The position numbers and the translations under genes were made by a program. A stretch of 64,000 bases of DNA from Pelagibacterium sp. (GTDB taxonomy: Bacteria > Pseudomonadota > Alphaproteobacteria > Rhizobiales > Devosiaceae), in contig PBNW01000070.1 in assembly GCA_002723255.1 (NCBI GenBank), positions 1-64,000 of the forward strand, written 5' to 3'. Below are positions 20,916-30,866 of this stretch, piece by piece; within the stretch, counting starts at the first letter, position 1; each line of letters opens with the position of its first letter. A model generated the notes under the pieces. It saw nothing but the letters and a program-made list of their open reading frames with translations. It searched no databases and was not told the DNA's origin.

Positions 20916-21383
20916 TCAGCGCTTGGCCCTGCTTAGGGCATGACCGAAGGCGTCGGCAAAGCTGGCCTTGTCGTCGGGGGTCAAGAACCGCCCGATTTCC
21001 ACCTCGCCTTCGCGGGTTAGGATCTTGAGCGCGGTCACCCGGCCCTCTTTGTCGCGGATCACCGAAAAGCGGATGAAAAACGGATTGAACGAGAGGGCGG
21101 TCTCCCGCCCCTTCTTGGTGACATGGCGAATATCGAGGGTGTCGGGCCAGAGAGTGATCTCCTCGAACATCTCGGTATCCCTGAGCGAAGCAGTGAGCGC
21201 CCAATAGAGCAGGAGCACATCGAGCCCCAGAAGGCCGACGACGGGCCAGGCCCCCATGGCGTAAAACGCGATGCCGGGAATCGAGGCCATCACACAGGTG
21301 AACGCGATCACCCAGCGGATGCCCTTGGGCGAGAGGGAGCGGTGCGGGGTCAGCAATGCGGCAAAGAGCGGGCTTTGGGTCAT
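20916..21383 (-). CDS. DUF2244 domain membrane protein
   Basis: The protein has 155 residues. Two hydrophobic segments (about 23-45 and 48-66: WVIAFTCVMASIPGIAFYAM, VVGLLGLDVLLLYWALTA) are followed by a soluble C-terminal half with EEITLWPDTLDIRHV and FNPFFIRFSV, typical of DUF2244. No function is established. It is divergent from nth, a frequent neighbour in Rhizobiales. Confidence 0.82.
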   Translation of the reverse strand: MTQSPLFAALLTPHRSLSPKGIRWVIAFTCVMASIPGIAFYAMGAWPVVGLLGLDVLLLYWALTASLRDTEMFEEITLWPDTLDIRHVTKKGRETALSFNPFFIRFSVIRDKEGRVTALKILTREGEVEIGRFLTPDDKASFADAFGHALSRAKR

Positions 21384-21460
21384 CTCGACTTGCCTTTTGG
21401 CCTTGGCGCCATTCTAAGAGGATTGTCCGCACACAAATCAAATCAATTATCGGCGCACCC

Positions 21461-22108
21461 ATGCCCAAGCCACTGACCCGGGCCGAGATCGAAAAGATCT
21501 TCGAGGCCTTCTCGCTTCACGATCCCGAGCCCAGGGGCGAGCTCGATTACGTCAATGTCTTTACACTGCTGGTCGCCGTGGTTCTGAGCGCTCAAGCCAC
21601 CGATGTGGGGGTCAACAAGGCGACAAAGGCGCTGTTTGCCATTGCCGACACGCCCGAAAGGATGGTGGCACTGGGTGAAGACGCCATCCGCGAGCACATA
21701 AAGACCATCGGGCTTTATCGCAACAAGGCCAAAAACGTCTTTCTTTTGAGCCAGATGCTGATCGAAAAGCACGCAAGCGAAGTCCCAGACACGCGCGAGG
21801 CACTGGAATCTTTACCCGGCGTGGGGCGGAAGACGGCCAATGTCGTGCTCAATATCGGGTTCGGCCAACCCACGATCGCTGTCGATACCCATCTGTTCCG
21901 GGTGGGAAACCGCACGGGGATCGCCCCGGGCAAGACGCCGCTGGCGGTGGAGCTGGCCCTGCTCAAGCGGGTCCCCAAGCACTATCTGTTGCACGCCCAT
22001 CACTGGCTGATCCTGCATGGGCGCTATGTGTGCAAGGCGCGCAAGCCAGAATGTTATCGCTGCATCATTGCCCAGTGGTGCCGCTATCCGGCAAAGACCG
22101 CCGGCTAG
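21461..22108 (+). CDS. nth: Endonuclease III
   Basis: The protein has 215 residues, a DNA glycosylase/AP lyase for oxidised pyrimidines. The start is ATG 21461 (MPKPLTRAEIEKIF). It has LLVAVVLSAQATDVGVNKAT, the helix-hairpin-helix LPGVGRKTANVVL with catalytic Lys124, VDTHLFRV with Asp142, and the 4Fe-4S loop Cys191, Cys198, Cys201, Cys207. The TAG stop lies inside the left arm of a long inverted repeat. Confidence 0.95.
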   Translation: MPKPLTRAEIEKIFEAFSLHDPEPRGELDYVNVFTLLVAVVLSAQATDVGVNKATKALFAIADTPERMVALGEDAIREHIKTIGLYRNKAKNVFLLSQMLIEKHASEVPDTREALESLPGVGRKTANVVLNIGFGQPTIAVDTHLFRVGNRTGIAPGKTPLAVELALLKRVPKHYLLHAHHWLILHGRYVCKARKPECYRCIIAQWCRYPAKTAG

Positions 22109-22252
22109 GACCAATCGACATTCAGCTTAGGGTGAGCCGAAAACGGCGGTTTTCGAGAACCGGAGCGGAGCGTACGTTCGGGTACGTGAGCACCGGAAGC
22201 GCAGAAAACTGCCATTTGCAGGCCGCCATCATCTGAATGTCGATTGGTCCTA
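22106..22252. repeat. Nested inverted-repeat element between nth and adenosine kinase
   Basis: TAGGACCAATCGACATTCAG (22106-22125) and its exact reverse complement (22233-22252) are perfect 20-base arms enclosing 107 bases. Inside, GGCGGTTTTC pairs with GAAAACTGCC at 9 of 10 positions, and CGTAC pairs with GTACG around GTTCGG at the tip. The whole 147-base unit can fold into one long cruciform. It looks like a small non-autonomous mobile or REP-type element; no second full copy is in the window. Confidence 0.7.
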
Positions 22253-22323
22253 GACCGGTTGCGCCTCCGGCCGCTATGGCTTAAGCGGGGGGCAGTATCC
22301 ATGACAGTTTATGCGGAGCGCCG

Positions 22324-23325
22324 ATGACCACGCGGTTCGACGTCCTGACCATCGGCAATGCCATCGTCGATGTGATCGCCCCGATCGATGACAAATTCCT
22401 TGTCGATGAGAGTTTACGCAAATCGATCATGCATCTTGTCGATGCCGATCGCTCGGCGGACCTGTACGCCAAGATGCCCGAGACCAAGTCGATCATTCCC
22501 GGCGGCAGCTCGGCCAACACGGCAGCGGGCGTTGCGGCGCTCGGCGGGCGCGCGGCGTTTGTGGGCAAGGTTGCCGAAGACGAGCTTGGGCTTGTGTTCC
22601 GCGACGATTTCGACACCAAGGGCATTCACTACGAAACCGCGTATCTGCGCGACGATGTGGCCACCGCCCGCTCGATGATTCTGGTCACGCCCGATGGCGA
22701 GCGCACCATGAACACCTATCTGGGCGCCTGCCAGCACCTGACCGAAGACGATATCGTCGAGGAAACGGTCGGTGCTTCGGCCATCACCTATATGGAAGGC
22801 TATCTGTGGGACCCCCCGCAGGCCAAGAAGGCCTTTATCATGGCGGCCCATTACGCCCACAAGAACGAGCGCGCCGCGGCGATCACGCTGTCGGACCCGT
22901 TCTGTGTCAACCGCTTCCGCAACGAGTTTCTCGATCTGATCAAGTCAAAGACCATGGATTACGTCTTTGCCAATATCGAAGAGGTCAAGGCGCTCTATGA
23001 GACCGACGACCTCAATGTCGCGGTGCGCCAGCTTGCCGAAGACGCCGAAATCGCAGCGGTGACCATGGGCGCGCGCGGAGCCATGGCGATCAAGAACGGG
23101 GAAATCGTTTCCGTGCCGGCGTTTCCTGTCAGCAATGTTGTCGATGTGACCGGCGCGGGCGATCTGTTCGCCTCGGGATTCCTTCTGGCCACGGCGCGCG
23201 GGCAATCGATGGAAGAAGCGCTCAAGCTGGGGTGTCTTGCCGCCTCGGAGGTGATTTCGCACTATGGCGCCCGCCCGGTCGCCGATCTCAAGGCGCTGGC
23301 ACGAGGCGAGGGGATTGCGGTTTAG
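22324..23325 (+). CDS. Adenosine kinase (PfkB family)
   Basis: The protein has 333 residues. Family motifs are [66 protein letters not shown] and the anion hole and catalytic base [18 protein letters not shown]. It phosphorylates adenosine to AMP in purine salvage; other nucleosides or sugars are possible for PfkB enzymes, but the alphaproteobacterial relatives are called adenosine kinase. Its stop overlaps the convergent coaA by 4 bases. Confidence 0.9.
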   Translation: MTTRFDVLTIGNAIVDVIAPIDDKFLVDESLRKSIMHLVDADRSADLYAKMPETKSIIPGGSSANTAAGVAALGGRAAFVGKVAEDELGLVFRDDFDTKGIHYETAYLRDDVATARSMILVTPDGERTMNTYLGACQHLTEDDIVEETVGASAITYMEGYLWDPPQAKKAFIMAAHYAHKNERAAAITLSDPFCVNRFRNEFLDLIKSKTMDYVFANIEEVKALYETDDLNVAVRQLAEDAEIAAVTMGARGAMAIKNGEIVSVPAFPVSNVVDVTGAGDLFASGFLLATARGQSMEEALKLGCLAASEVISHYGARPVADLKALARGEGIAV

Positions 23326-24266
23326 ACCTTCCGCAACGCCACTTCGTGAATGGAGTGGTCGGCGCCTTTCTTGAGAATCAGATCTGCTCGCCCACGGGTG
23401 GGCAGAATGTTTTCGCGCAGGTTCGGCAAATTGATCGATTGCCAGATGGATTTGGCCGTCGAAATCGCCGTCAGTTCCGACAGTTCGGAAAAGCGTTTGA
23501 AAAAGCTTTGCGGATCGCGGAACGCGGTTTCGCGCAGCTTCATGAAGCGCTCGACATACCAGGCCTCGAGCACATGCTCGTCGGCGTCGATATAGACCGA
23601 GAAATCGATGAAATCGGACGCAAAGACGATTGGATTGCCGGTTCTGGGCAATTCACCGGGCTGAAGAATGTTGAGCCCCTCGACGATCAGAATGTCGGGG
23701 CTTTCGACGACCACACGCTCGCCGGGCACAATGTCATAGACCAGGTGGGAATAGGTCGGCGCGCTGACACGCGGCTTGCCCGATTTGATCGCTGCAAGAA
23801 ACTCGACGAAGGCAGACCGGTCATAGCTTTCGGGAAACCCCTTGCGCTGCATCAGCCCGCGTTTTTCCAGCACCGCGTTTGGATACAGAAACCCGTCGGT
23901 GGTGATGAGATCGACCTTGGGCGAACTCGGCCAGCGGCGCAGAAGGGCACTCAGAATGCGTGCGGTGGTCGATTTGCCGACGGCCACCGATCCGGCGACG
24001 CCGATGATGAACGGCACCTTGGCGCCATTGTGCCCGAGAAACCGGGTCGAGGCATGATGAATGGCCTGAATGGCTTCGACGTAGAACGAGAGCAGGCGGG
24101 TCAGCGGCAGATAGACGATTTCAGCTTCGGCGAGGGAAATCGGATCGTTGAGCGCCCGAAGATGTTCGATGTCCTCGCGATCGAGCGTCATGGGCTCGTC
24201 GGCGCGCAACCGCGCCCATTCCTCGATCGTAAAGCTCAGATAAGGCGTGTAGGTAATCCTGGCCAT
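23322..24266 (-). CDS. coaA: Pantothenate kinase, type I
   Basis: The protein has 314 residues from ATG 24266 ([18 protein letters not shown]). It catalyses the first step of CoA synthesis. P-loop [19 protein letters not shown], then [50 protein letters not shown] and [10 protein letters not shown]. It starts 2 bases after the hisE stop, so it is probably carried on the his transcript. Confidence 0.96.
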   Translation of the reverse strand: MARITYTPYLSFTIEEWARLRADEPMTLDREDIEHLRALNDPISLAEAEIVYLPLTRLLSFYVEAIQAIHHASTRFLGHNGAKVPFIIGVAGSVAVGKSTTARILSALLRRWPSSPKVDLITTDGFLYPNAVLEKRGLMQRKGFPESYDRSAFVEFLAAIKSGKPRVSAPTYSHLVYDIVPGERVVVESPDILIVEGLNILQPGELPRTGNPIVFASDFIDFSVYIDADEHVLEAWYVERFMKLRETAFRDPQSFFKRFSELSELTAISTAKSIWQSINLPNLRENILPTRGRADLILKKGADHSIHEVALRKV

Positions 24267-24268
24267 TG

Positions 24269-24589
24269 TCAGTCCCCGGACCTTGCGGCCTTTTCGGCCA
24301 GGCCCGATTGCGCCGTGCGCCGGTCGAGTTCCTCGGACACCTCCGAGAGCGCAACGCCCTCCGAGCGCAACAGCACCAAAAGGTGATAGACCAGATCGGC
24401 GCTTTCCTTGACCAGCTCTTCGCGATCCCCGCTCATCGCCGCGATCACGGTTTCGACCGCCTCTTCGCCAAGCTTCTGGGCACATTTGGCGGTGCCTTTG
24501 GCGATCAGCCTTGCCGTATAGGAGACCTCGGGCGAGGTGCCGGCCCGCTCGGCCAGACGCGCGTCAAGCGCTTCGATACTCAATGTCAT
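24269..24589 (-). CDS. hisE: Phosphoribosyl-ATP pyrophosphatase
   Basis: The protein has 106 residues from ATG 24589 ([17 protein letters not shown]). It carries out the second step of histidine synthesis as a separate protein, not fused to HisI. The MazG-like motif is [18 protein letters not shown] followed by [17 protein letters not shown], with the metal-binding Glu/Asp set visible. It lies 72 bases after hisF. Confidence 0.93.
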   Translation of the reverse strand: MTLSIEALDARLAERAGTSPEVSYTARLIAKGTAKCAQKLGEEAVETVIAAMSGDREELVKESADLVYHLLVLLRSEGVALSEVSEELDRRTAQSGLAEKAARSGD

Positions 24590-24661
24590 GAAATTGTGCC
24601 TCCGTCTCCGCGCCATCCGTCTAACCATTGCCGGGGGCGGGGTGCAAGCAATCAAAAAGGG

Positions 24662-25426
24662 TTAGTCGAGTCGCATGGGAATGCCGGCCGCCGCCATATG
24701 CGCCTTGGCCTGGCCAATGGTGAACGTGCCGAAATGGAAGATCGAGGCGGCCAGAACGGCGGTCGCATGACCCTCTTTTATGCCATCGACAAGATGATCG
24801 AGGGTGCCCACGCCACCCGAGGCAATGACCGGCACGTCCACGGCGTCGGCGATGGTGCGTGTCAATTCGAGATCGAAGCCCGATTTGGTTCCGTCGCGGT
24901 CCATGGAGGTGACCAGCAATTCGCCGGCGCCGCGCTCGACGGCGCCAATGGCAAACTCGACGGCGTTGAGCCCGGTCGGCTTGCGCCCGCCATGGGTGAA
25001 AATTTCCCAGGTGCCGGAGTCGCCGCGCTTGGCATCGACCGAAACGACGATACACTGATTGCCGAATTTGTCGGCGGCTCGTGCCACGAAATCGGGATCG
25101 TTGACCGCCGCCGAATTGATCGAGACCTTGTCGGCGCCGGACAACAGCAGCTTGCGGATATCGTCATTGGTGCGCACGCCACCGCCCACGGTGACCGGCA
25201 TGAAGCAATGTTCGGCGGTGCGGGCAACGACGTCGAAAATGGTATCGCGGCCCTCGTGAGAGGCGGCGATATCGAGAAAGCAGAGTTCGTCCGCTCCGGC
25301 CGCGTCATAGGCGATGGCCGCTTGCACGGGATCGCCTGCGTCGACCAGATCGACGAAATTGATGCCCTTGACGACGCGGCCGTCCTTGACGTCAAGGCAG
25401 GGAATAATGCGAGCTTTAAGTGTCAT
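24662..25426 (-). CDS. hisF: Imidazole glycerol phosphate synthase, cyclase subunit
   Basis: The protein has 254 residues. A (beta/alpha)8 barrel takes PRFAR plus ammonia from HisH to IGP and AICAR. It begins [21 protein letters not shown] (catalytic Asp11). Other motifs are [58 protein letters not shown] (catalytic Asp near 130) and [17 protein letters not shown]. The ATG overlaps the stop codon of a duplicated hisF 5' end just upstream. Confidence 0.96.
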   Translation of the reverse strand: MTLKARIIPCLDVKDGRVVKGINFVDLVDAGDPVQAAIAYDAAGADELCFLDIAASHEGRDTIFDVVARTAEHCFMPVTVGGGVRTNDDIRKLLLSGADKVSINSAAVNDPDFVARAADKFGNQCIVVSVDAKRGDSGTWEIFTHGGRKPTGLNAVEFAIGAVERGAGELLVTSMDRDGTKSGFDLELTRTIADAVDVPVIASGGVGTLDHLVDGIKEGHATAVLAASIFHFGTFTIGQAKAHMAAAGIPMRLD

Positions 25427-25536
25427 CGGACGCCCGCTCCTTTTTTCGAATTCGCTGTCCCCGCGGCTGCGCCACTGCGGGCAAGCTGGCCGTCCTTGAC
25501 GTCAAGGCAGAGAATGATGCGGGCCTTGAGGGTCAT
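25423..25536 (-). pseudogene. Duplicated hisF 5' end forming a 37-codon ORF between hisA and hisF
   Basis: ATG at 25536 overlaps the hisA stop (ATGA), and TGA at 25425-25423 overlaps the real hisF start (ATGA). The first 16 residues, [16 protein letters not shown], copy the hisF N-terminus with one change (Leu for the conserved Pro9) and several synonymous differences. The remaining 21 residues ([20 protein letters not shown] and a final R) resemble nothing I know. The sequence suggests that hisF once started here, coupled to hisA, and that a duplication moved the functional start 110 bases downstream. It may act now only as a leader that keeps hisF translation coupled to hisA. Confidence 0.75.
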
Positions 25537-26267
25537 GCCGCTTCGCCCTTCAATATGGCCAGTGCTTCACGTGAATCAATGCGCCCGTCATAGAGCGCCC
25601 GGCCCGAAATCGCACCTTCGAGGATTTGCGCATCGGGCTCGGTCATGCGGCGGATGTCTTCTATTCCGGCCAGACCGCCAGAGGCGATGACCGGAATGGA
25701 CGTGGCATTGGCCAGTTCCAGCGTCGAGGGCCAGTTGATGCCCTTCAATACTCCGTCGCGGTCGATATCGGTATAGATGATCGCTGCGACGCCGGCGCCC
25801 TCGAAGCGGCGGGCAAGGTCGATGGCAGAGAGTTCGGAGGTTTCCGCCCAGCCCTCGACGGCCACCTTGCCGCCGCGCGCATCGATGCCGACGGCGACCT
25901 GTCCGGGAAAGGCTTTGCAGGCGGCCTTGACCAGTTCGGGATCGCGCACGGCGACGGTGCCCAGGATCACCCGGGCCAGGCCTTTGTCGAGCCAGTTTTC
26001 AATATGGGCCAGCGTCCGGATGCCGCCGCCGAGCTGCACGGGAAAATCGACGGCCTTGAGGATCGCGTCCACAGCAGCGCCATTGACGCTCTCACCGGCA
26101 AACGCGCCATTGAGATCGACGACGTGCAGATACTCAAATCCCTGACCCTCAAACAGCTTGGCCTGAGCGGCGGGATCGTCGTTGAAGACGGTGGCCTGCT
26201 CCATATCGCCGAGTTTGAGCCGGACGCATTGACCGTCCTTGAGATCGATGGCGGGAAACAGGATCAT
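25533..26267 (-). CDS. hisA: Phosphoribosylformimino-AICAR ribotide isomerase
   Basis: The protein has 244 residues from ATG 26267, which overlaps the hisH stop (ATGA) and gives the family start [17 protein letters not shown] (catalytic Asp). Further motifs are [62 protein letters not shown] and [13 protein letters not shown]. An ATG at 26276 is an alternative. A parS-like site lies within its 3' end. Confidence 0.95.
   Translation of the reverse strand: MILFPAIDLKDGQCVRLKLGDMEQATVFNDDPAAQAKLFEGQGFEYLHVVDLNGAFAGESVNGAAVDAILKAVDFPVQLGGGIRTLAHIENWLDKGLARVILGTVAVRDPELVKAACKAFPGQVAVGIDARGGKVAVEGWAETSELSAIDLARRFEGAGVAAIIYTDIDRDGVLKGINWPSTLELANATSIPVIASGGLAGIEDIRRMTEPDAQILEGAISGRALYDGRIDSREALAILKGEAA
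25563..25578. promoter_or_regulatory. parS-like site inside hisA
   Basis: TGCTTCACGTGAATCA matches parS at 14 of 16 positions. It lies in the coding sequence near the HisA C-terminus (the DSREALAIL stretch), about 11 kb from the candidate origin. It shares the AATCA ending with the copies at 4303 and 14662. Confidence 0.5.
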
Positions 26268-26914
26268 GGGCGCCATTTCAGAAAGTTCGCGATCAGGGCC
26301 AGCCCGAGGGACTGGCTCTTTTCAGGGTGGAACTGGGTGCCGAAAATATTGTCGCGGCCGACAATGGCCGTGATGGCGCCACCGTAATCGGCGGTGGCGA
26401 TCACCTCGCTAAGGTTCTCGGCTTTCATGTGATAGGAATGGACGAAATAAGCGTGCAGTCCGGTTTCGCCTGTCTCTATGCCGTCGAGCAGGGCATGGGG
26501 ACGGGAAACGCTCAGCGTGTTCCAGCCCATATGCGGCACCTTCAGTGCGGGGTCGGAGGGCTCGATCGTTTCGATGGCGCCAGCGATCCAGCCCAGCCCT
26601 TTCGTTACGATCTTTTCGCGACCGACGCTGGCTAAAAGCTGCATGCCCACGCAGACGCCCAGGAACGGTGTGCCGCCGGCCATCACCTTTTCATTGAGCA
26701 CGTCGTGCATCCCCGGCACCGCATCGAGCCCGGCCATGCAATCGGCAAAGGCGCCGACGCCGGGCAGGACGATCCGGTCGGCCTTGCGGACAAGATCGGC
26801 ATCGGAGGTGACGATGATCTCGGCCCCGGTTCCCTCGGCGGCACGGGCGAAGGCCTTTTGCGCCGATTTGAGATTGCCGGCGCCATAATCGATGATTGCA
26901 ACGGTTTGGCTCAT
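26264..26914 (-). CDS. hisH: Imidazole glycerol phosphate synthase, glutaminase subunit
   Basis: The protein has 216 residues from ATG 26914 ([20 protein letters not shown]). It is a class-I glutamine amidotransferase: oxyanion region VLPGVGAF, nucleophile Cys88 in [11 protein letters not shown], and the His-Glu pair in [13 protein letters not shown]. It supplies ammonia to HisF. A membrane-protein gene (DUF2628) separates it from hisB by short gaps. Confidence 0.95.
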   Translation of the reverse strand: MSQTVAIIDYGAGNLKSAQKAFARAAEGTGAEIIVTSDADLVRKADRIVLPGVGAFADCMAGLDAVPGMHDVLNEKVMAGGTPFLGVCVGMQLLASVGREKIVTKGLGWIAGAIETIEPSDPALKVPHMGWNTLSVSRPHALLDGIETGETGLHAYFVHSYHMKAENLSEVIATADYGGAITAIVGRDNIFGTQFHPEKSQSLGLALIANFLKWRP

Positions 26915-26919
26915 GGGCG

Positions 26920-27279
26920 CTATCCGTAGTTTCGGTTCAACCAAATCCGCTCGGCAGAGACGGTGCTGTCGGCTGCAAGTTCGCCGCTGGGGATCCAGTT
27001 GCGGCCTTCCAGTGCGCGGCCGGCGATCGACGCGGCTGCAAAGCCGGTCCACAGCGCAAAGATCAGATAAAGAAGCACTGCAAGTTCATCCCCGAATTGG
27101 GGCGCGAGCATAACAAGGCCAAGCGTCACCACAAGCCAGAGCACAAGATAGGCCATGGCGCCGCGGGCGAGCGCCCAGATCGGCGCAAACAGAAAGGCCG
27201 CCCAACTGAACTTCTCGGGCAGAACCCAAATGGCGTCGGGGCCGTTTTCCGGCTTGGCGTAGATTGTATAGAGGGTCAT
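26920..27279 (-). CDS. DUF2628 family membrane protein within the his cluster
   Basis: The protein has 119 residues. The N-terminal part ([20 protein letters not shown], then [17 protein letters not shown]) is the DUF2628 signature. Two or three hydrophobic segments follow ([36 protein letters not shown]). The function is unknown. It sits between hisB and hisH, 5 bases from the hisH start, a placement also known from other Rhizobiales, so it is probably co-transcribed with the his genes. Confidence 0.8.
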   Translation of the reverse strand: MTLYTIYAKPENGPDAIWVLPEKFSWAAFLFAPIWALARGAMAYLVLWLVVTLGLVMLAPQFGDELAVLLYLIFALWTGFAAASIAGRALEGRNWIPSGELAADSTVSAERIWLNRNYG

Positions 27280-27318
27280 GAGACCGGTCCGTAACGGGGC
27301 CTTGCCCCAGCCTAAATC

Positions 27319-27915
27319 CTACAACACGCCCTTGGTCGAGGGCACCTGATCGGCAGCGCGGGTGTCGATTTCGACCGCCTGACGCAACGCGCGCGCCAAA
27401 GCCTTGAACAGGCTTTCGGCGATATGGTGGTTGTTGTCGCCATAGTGGGTTTCGGCGTGCAGCGTGATCCCGGCATTGATGGCAATCGCCTGGAAAAACT
27501 CGCGCACCAGTTCTGTATCGAAAGTGCCGATCGTGGGTGATGTGAACTGGACGCGCCAGACAAGGAACGGCCGGCCCGAAACATCGAGCGCCACCGTGGA
27601 TTTGGTGCCGTCCATGACCAGGTCGCACGCCCCGTAGCGGACAATGCCTTTCTTGTCGCCCAGCGCATCCTTGAGCGCCTGACCGATGGCAATGCCCACA
27701 TCCTCGACCGTGTGGTGATCGTCGATGTGCAGATCGCCCTTGGCGTGGATCGCCATGTCGATCAGGAAATGGCGCGAAAGCTGGTCGAGCATGTGATCGA
27801 AAAAGCCGACCCCGGTTTCGATCTGCCGCACGCCATTGCCATCGAGATCGACGGCGACGGCGATCTCGGTCTCGTTGGTCTTGCGATCGAGCTTTGCCTT
27901 GCGCATTGGGTCCAT
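27319..27915 (-). CDS. hisB: Imidazoleglycerol-phosphate dehydratase
   Basis: The protein has 198 residues, the monofunctional dehydratase form without a phosphatase domain. The manganese-binding His-rich motifs are [12 protein letters not shown] and [21 protein letters not shown], then [26 protein letters not shown]. It is the first gene of hisB-DUF2628-hisH-hisA-hisF-hisE-coaA and divergent from hslV. Confidence 0.96.
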   Translation of the reverse strand: MDPMRKAKLDRKTNETEIAVAVDLDGNGVRQIETGVGFFDHMLDQLSRHFLIDMAIHAKGDLHIDDHHTVEDVGIAIGQALKDALGDKKGIVRYGACDLVMDGTKSTVALDVSGRPFLVWRVQFTSPTIGTFDTELVREFFQAIAINAGITLHAETHYGDNNHHIAESLFKALARALRQAVEIDTRAADQVPSTKGVL

Positions 27916-27986
27916 CCCCTGGGAAACTCGGGCCTTGCATTAACAGCTTGAGGGGCGGCGGGAAAGCCCGGCATGGTGCCCTCGCA

Positions 27987-28014
27987 TTGCATTTAGCCCA
28001 GCCAATCCTAAATA
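27987..28014 (+). promoter_or_regulatory. Weak sigma-70-like promoter candidate before hslV
   Basis: TTGCAT (27987-27992) and TAAATA (28009-28014) are 16 bases apart in the hisB-hslV divergent gap. No heat-shock CTTG...CYTATNT pair of good quality was seen here, although hslVU is heat-inducible in many bacteria. Confidence 0.25.
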
Positions 28015-28057
28015 AAGGCCAACACGCGTTTTAATGTGAAAGGCATTTGAGTTTCAA

Positions 28058-28585
28058 ATGACGACAATCGTTTCAGTACGCAAGGGCAATCAGGTCGTGG
28101 TGGCGGGTGACGGGCAGGTCTCACTCGGCCAGACCGTCATGAAACATTCCGCCAGGAAGGTCCGTCGGCTGGCAGGCGGGTCGGTGATCGCCGGATTTGC
28201 CGGCGCCACCGCCGACGCCTTCACACTTTCCGAGCGGCTCGAAGCCAAGCTCGAACAATATCCCGGCCAGTTGATGCGCGCCTGCGTGGAGCTGGCCAAG
28301 GACTGGCGCACCGATCGGTATCTGCGCCGGCTCGAAGCCATGATGATCGTGGTCGACAAGTCCGATTCGCTGATCCTGACCGGGACTGGTGATGTTCTGT
28401 CCCCCGAGGACGGGATCGCGGCCATCGGCTCGGGAGGCAATTATGCCCTTTCGGCAGCGCGGGCGCTCATCGACAGCGACAAGAGTGCCGAAGATATCGC
28501 CCGCAGATCGATGGCGATCGCCGCCGATATCTGCGTTTACACCAATGCCGATGTGACGGTCGAAACGATCGAGCTCGAATCTTGA
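28058..28585 (+). CDS. hslV: ATP-dependent protease subunit HslV
   Basis: The protein has 175 residues. The mature N-terminus is [21 protein letters not shown], with the catalytic Thr directly after Met. Further motifs are [27 protein letters not shown] and [19 protein letters not shown]. It forms a proteasome-like double ring with HslU. The TGA stop overlaps the next gene's TTG start. Confidence 0.96.
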   Translation: MTTIVSVRKGNQVVVAGDGQVSLGQTVMKHSARKVRRLAGGSVIAGFAGATADAFTLSERLEAKLEQYPGQLMRACVELAKDWRTDRYLRRLEAMMIVVDKSDSLILTGTGDVLSPEDGIAAIGSGGNYALSAARALIDSDKSAEDIARRSMAIAADICVYTNADVTVETIELES

Positions 28586-29088
28586 GCCTTTCGATCCGCC
28601 AGATTGGACCTGATGAGGCCGAGGCCTATCGGACGATCAGGCTGATCGCGCTGGAGGGCGATCCGGCATCGTTTGCATCGGACGTCCAGACCGAGCGGGA
28701 TCGCCCGCTCGACTGGTATGCGCAAGGCACGCGCGACGCGGCGATCTTTGTGGCGTTCGAAGACGATCGACCGGTAGGGATGGCGGGAGTGTTCGTTTCC
28801 GACCGGGACAAGACCAGCCATATCGGAACGATATTCGGCGTTTACGTTCTCCCCCAATACCGGAGGGCCGGGCTGGCGGTCGCACTGATGGACACCGTAA
28901 TCGCCCGTGCGAAAACCAAGGCCCGGCAGGTTCATCTCGGCGTCGCCGTGGACAATTGCGCCGCCCTCAAACTCTATCATCGGCTCGGTTTCCAGACCTA
29001 TGGCACCGAGCCGCGCGCCCTCAATGTCGATGGGCGTTTCATCGACGAGCACCTGATGGTGCGGTTTCTGGACAAAGAAGACAGATAA
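28582..29088 (+). CDS. GNAT family N-acetyltransferase between hslV and hslU
   Basis: The protein has 168 residues. The acetyl-CoA-binding motif is [25 protein letters not shown], followed by [31 protein letters not shown], both standard for GNAT. TTG at 28582 (overlapping the hslV stop) is the only well-placed start. Its stop overlaps the hslU start (TAATG), so all three genes are translationally linked. The substrate is unknown; the setting suggests a link to protein quality control, but that is inference. Confidence 0.85.
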   Translation: MSLSIRQIGPDEAEAYRTIRLIALEGDPASFASDVQTERDRPLDWYAQGTRDAAIFVAFEDDRPVGMAGVFVSDRDKTSHIGTIFGVYVLPQYRRAGLAVALMDTVIARAKTKARQVHLGVAVDNCAALKLYHRLGFQTYGTEPRALNVDGRFIDEHLMVRFLDKEDR

Positions 29089-30398
29089 TGACTGACAGAA
29101 GTTTTTCCCCCCGCGAGATCGTTTCCGAGCTTGACCGCTACATCGTCGGGCAGTCCGACGCCAAGCGGGCCGTGGCCATTGCGCTGCGCAACCGCTGGCG
29201 CCGTCAGCAATTGCCCGAGGATATCCGCCGCGAGGTTTCCCCCAAGAACATCCTGATGATCGGGCCGACCGGCGTGGGCAAGACCGAAATTTCACGTCGC
29301 CTCGCCCGGCTGGCCCAGGCGCCTTTCGTCAAGGTCGAAGCCACCAAGTTCACCGAGGTTGGCTATGTGGGCCGCGACGTCGAGCAGATGATCCGCGATC
29401 TTGTCGAAGCCGGCATCGTGATCCTCAAGGACCGCAAGCGGGCCGAAGTGAAGGCCAAGGCTCATCTCAACGCCGAGGAGCGGGTGATCGACGCGCTGGT
29501 GGGGCAGTCGGCGACGCCCTCGACCCGCGAGGCATTCCGCAAAAAGCTGCGCGACAACGAACTCGACGACAAGGAAATCGAGATCGAGGTGCCCGCCACT
29601 TCGGGCATGCCGATGTTCGATATTCCCGGCATGCCGGGCGCCGGGGCGGGGATGATCAACCTGTCCGACATGTTCGGCAAGGCGTTCGGCGGCAAGACCC
29701 AGAAGCGCAGCGTCAAGGTCAAGGACAGCTACGAAATCCTCATCAATCAGGAGGCCGACAAGCTGCTCGATCAGGACAAGATCAATGCCGAGGCCATCGA
29801 GCTGGTGGAAAATCACGGCATCGTCTTTATCGACGAGATCGACAAGGTGGCTGCCAAGGAAGGCGGAGTGACCGGTGGGCCGAGCCGGGAAGGCGTGCAG
29901 CGCGATCTGTTGCCGCTGATCGAAGGCACCACGGTTTCGACCAAATACGGTCCGGTCAACACCGACCATATCCTGTTCATCGCCTCGGGCGCCTTCCACG
30001 TTTCAAAGCCGTCCGATCTTCTGCCCGAACTTCAGGGCCGCCTGCCCATCCGGGTGGAGTTGCGCGCCCTGACGCGCGAGGATTTCATCAAGATCCTCTC
30101 GGACACCGAATATTCGCTGATCCGGCAATATGTGGCGCTGATGGGCACTGAAGGGGTGACGCTCGAATTTACCCCTGACGCCATCGAGGAAGTGGCCAGC
30201 ATCGCGGTCTCGGTCAATTCGACCATCGAAAACATCGGCGCCCGGCGTTTGCAGACGGTGCTGGAAAAGCTGGTCGAGGACATCTCGTTTGAAGCCCCCG
30301 ACAAGTCCGGAACCACTCTGACCATCGATGGCGAGCGTGTGCGCGAGACCGTGGGCAAGATGGCCGGCGATACCGATCTGAGCCGGTATATTCTTTAA
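29088..30398 (+). CDS. hslU: HslU ATPase, unfoldase of the HslVU protease
   Basis: The protein has 436 residues from ATG 29088 ([22 protein letters not shown]). Walker A is [20 protein letters not shown], Walker B is [12 protein letters not shown], sensor region [12 protein letters not shown], and the C-terminus that docks into HslV ends DLSRYIL. The inserted I-domain is present (about 110-240). Residues before 29088 in the longer frame belong to the GNAT gene in another frame. Confidence 0.97.
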   Translation: MTDRSFSPREIVSELDRYIVGQSDAKRAVAIALRNRWRRQQLPEDIRREVSPKNILMIGPTGVGKTEISRRLARLAQAPFVKVEATKFTEVGYVGRDVEQMIRDLVEAGIVILKDRKRAEVKAKAHLNAEERVIDALVGQSATPSTREAFRKKLRDNELDDKEIEIEVPATSGMPMFDIPGMPGAGAGMINLSDMFGKAFGGKTQKRSVKVKDSYEILINQEADKLLDQDKINAEAIELVENHGIVFIDEIDKVAAKEGGVTGGPSREGVQRDLLPLIEGTTVSTKYGPVNTDHILFIASGAFHVSKPSDLLPELQGRLPIRVELRALTREDFIKILSDTEYSLIRQYVALMGTEGVTLEFTPDAIEEVASIAVSVNSTIENIGARRLQTVLEKLVEDISFEAPDKSGTTLTIDGERVRETVGKMAGDTDLSRYIL

Positions 30399-30422
30399 GG
30401 AGCGCCCCGAGCCACCACACAT

Positions 30423-30452
30423 CCATCCTCTCCCCGACCGGGGAGGGGATGG
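30423..30452. terminator. Hairpin between convergent hslU and VOC gene
   Basis: CCATCCTCTCCCC (30423-30435) pairs with GGGGAGGGGATGG (30440-30452) with one mismatch and a 4-base loop. There is no T-run. Its place between two convergent genes suggests a shared transcript end. Confidence 0.4.
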
Positions 30453-30464
30453 GCGGGCCGGAAC

Positions 30465-30866
30465 CTAGCGGCGCGGTTCGATGAGGTCCCACAGATTGCC
30501 GAATGCGTCCTCGAAAACGGCGACTATTCCATAGTCCTCGTTTCGGGGTGGCTCGCGAAACTTAACGCCCCTGGCACTATAGAGCGCGTGGTCAGCGGCA
30601 AAATCGCTGGTGTGAAGAAACAGAAAGACCCGGCCACCGGCCTGGTCGCCGATCGCGGTCTCCTGGCGCGAGCCTACCGCACGGGCCAGAAGCAGGCAAA
30701 ATCCTGAGCCGTCGCCTGGGCTGACACGCACCCAGCGCTTGCCGTTTTCCAGCGGGGTGTCTTCGCAGAGCGTGAATCCCAGAATGCCACAGTAATAATC
30801 GATCCCGGCCTGATAATCTGGCACCAGGATAGAGACCATGGCGATGGTGCGCCGTGGATCGGTCAT
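30465..30866 (-). CDS. VOC (glyoxalase/bleomycin resistance) family protein
   Basis: The protein has 133 residues. A single vicinal-oxygen-chelate unit shows AMVSILVPDYQAGIDYYCGILGFTL, GSGFCLLLARAV, VFLFLHTSDFAADHALYSARGVKF and VAVFEDAFGNLWDLIEPR with the C-terminal metal-ligand Glu region. The substrate is unknown. It overlaps the HTH gene by 4 bases and is probably the last gene of a small operon smr-HTH-VOC. Confidence 0.85.
   Translation of the reverse strand: MTDPRRTIAMVSILVPDYQAGIDYYCGILGFTLCEDTPLENGKRWVRVSPGDGSGFCLLLARAVGSRQETAIGDQAGGRVFLFLHTSDFAADHALYSARGVKFREPPRNEDYGIVAVFEDAFGNLWDLIEPRR

Noticed and set aside
23232-24386. 384-codon frame antisense to coaA
   Set aside because: coaA on the minus strand shows all family motifs; the antisense frame has none.
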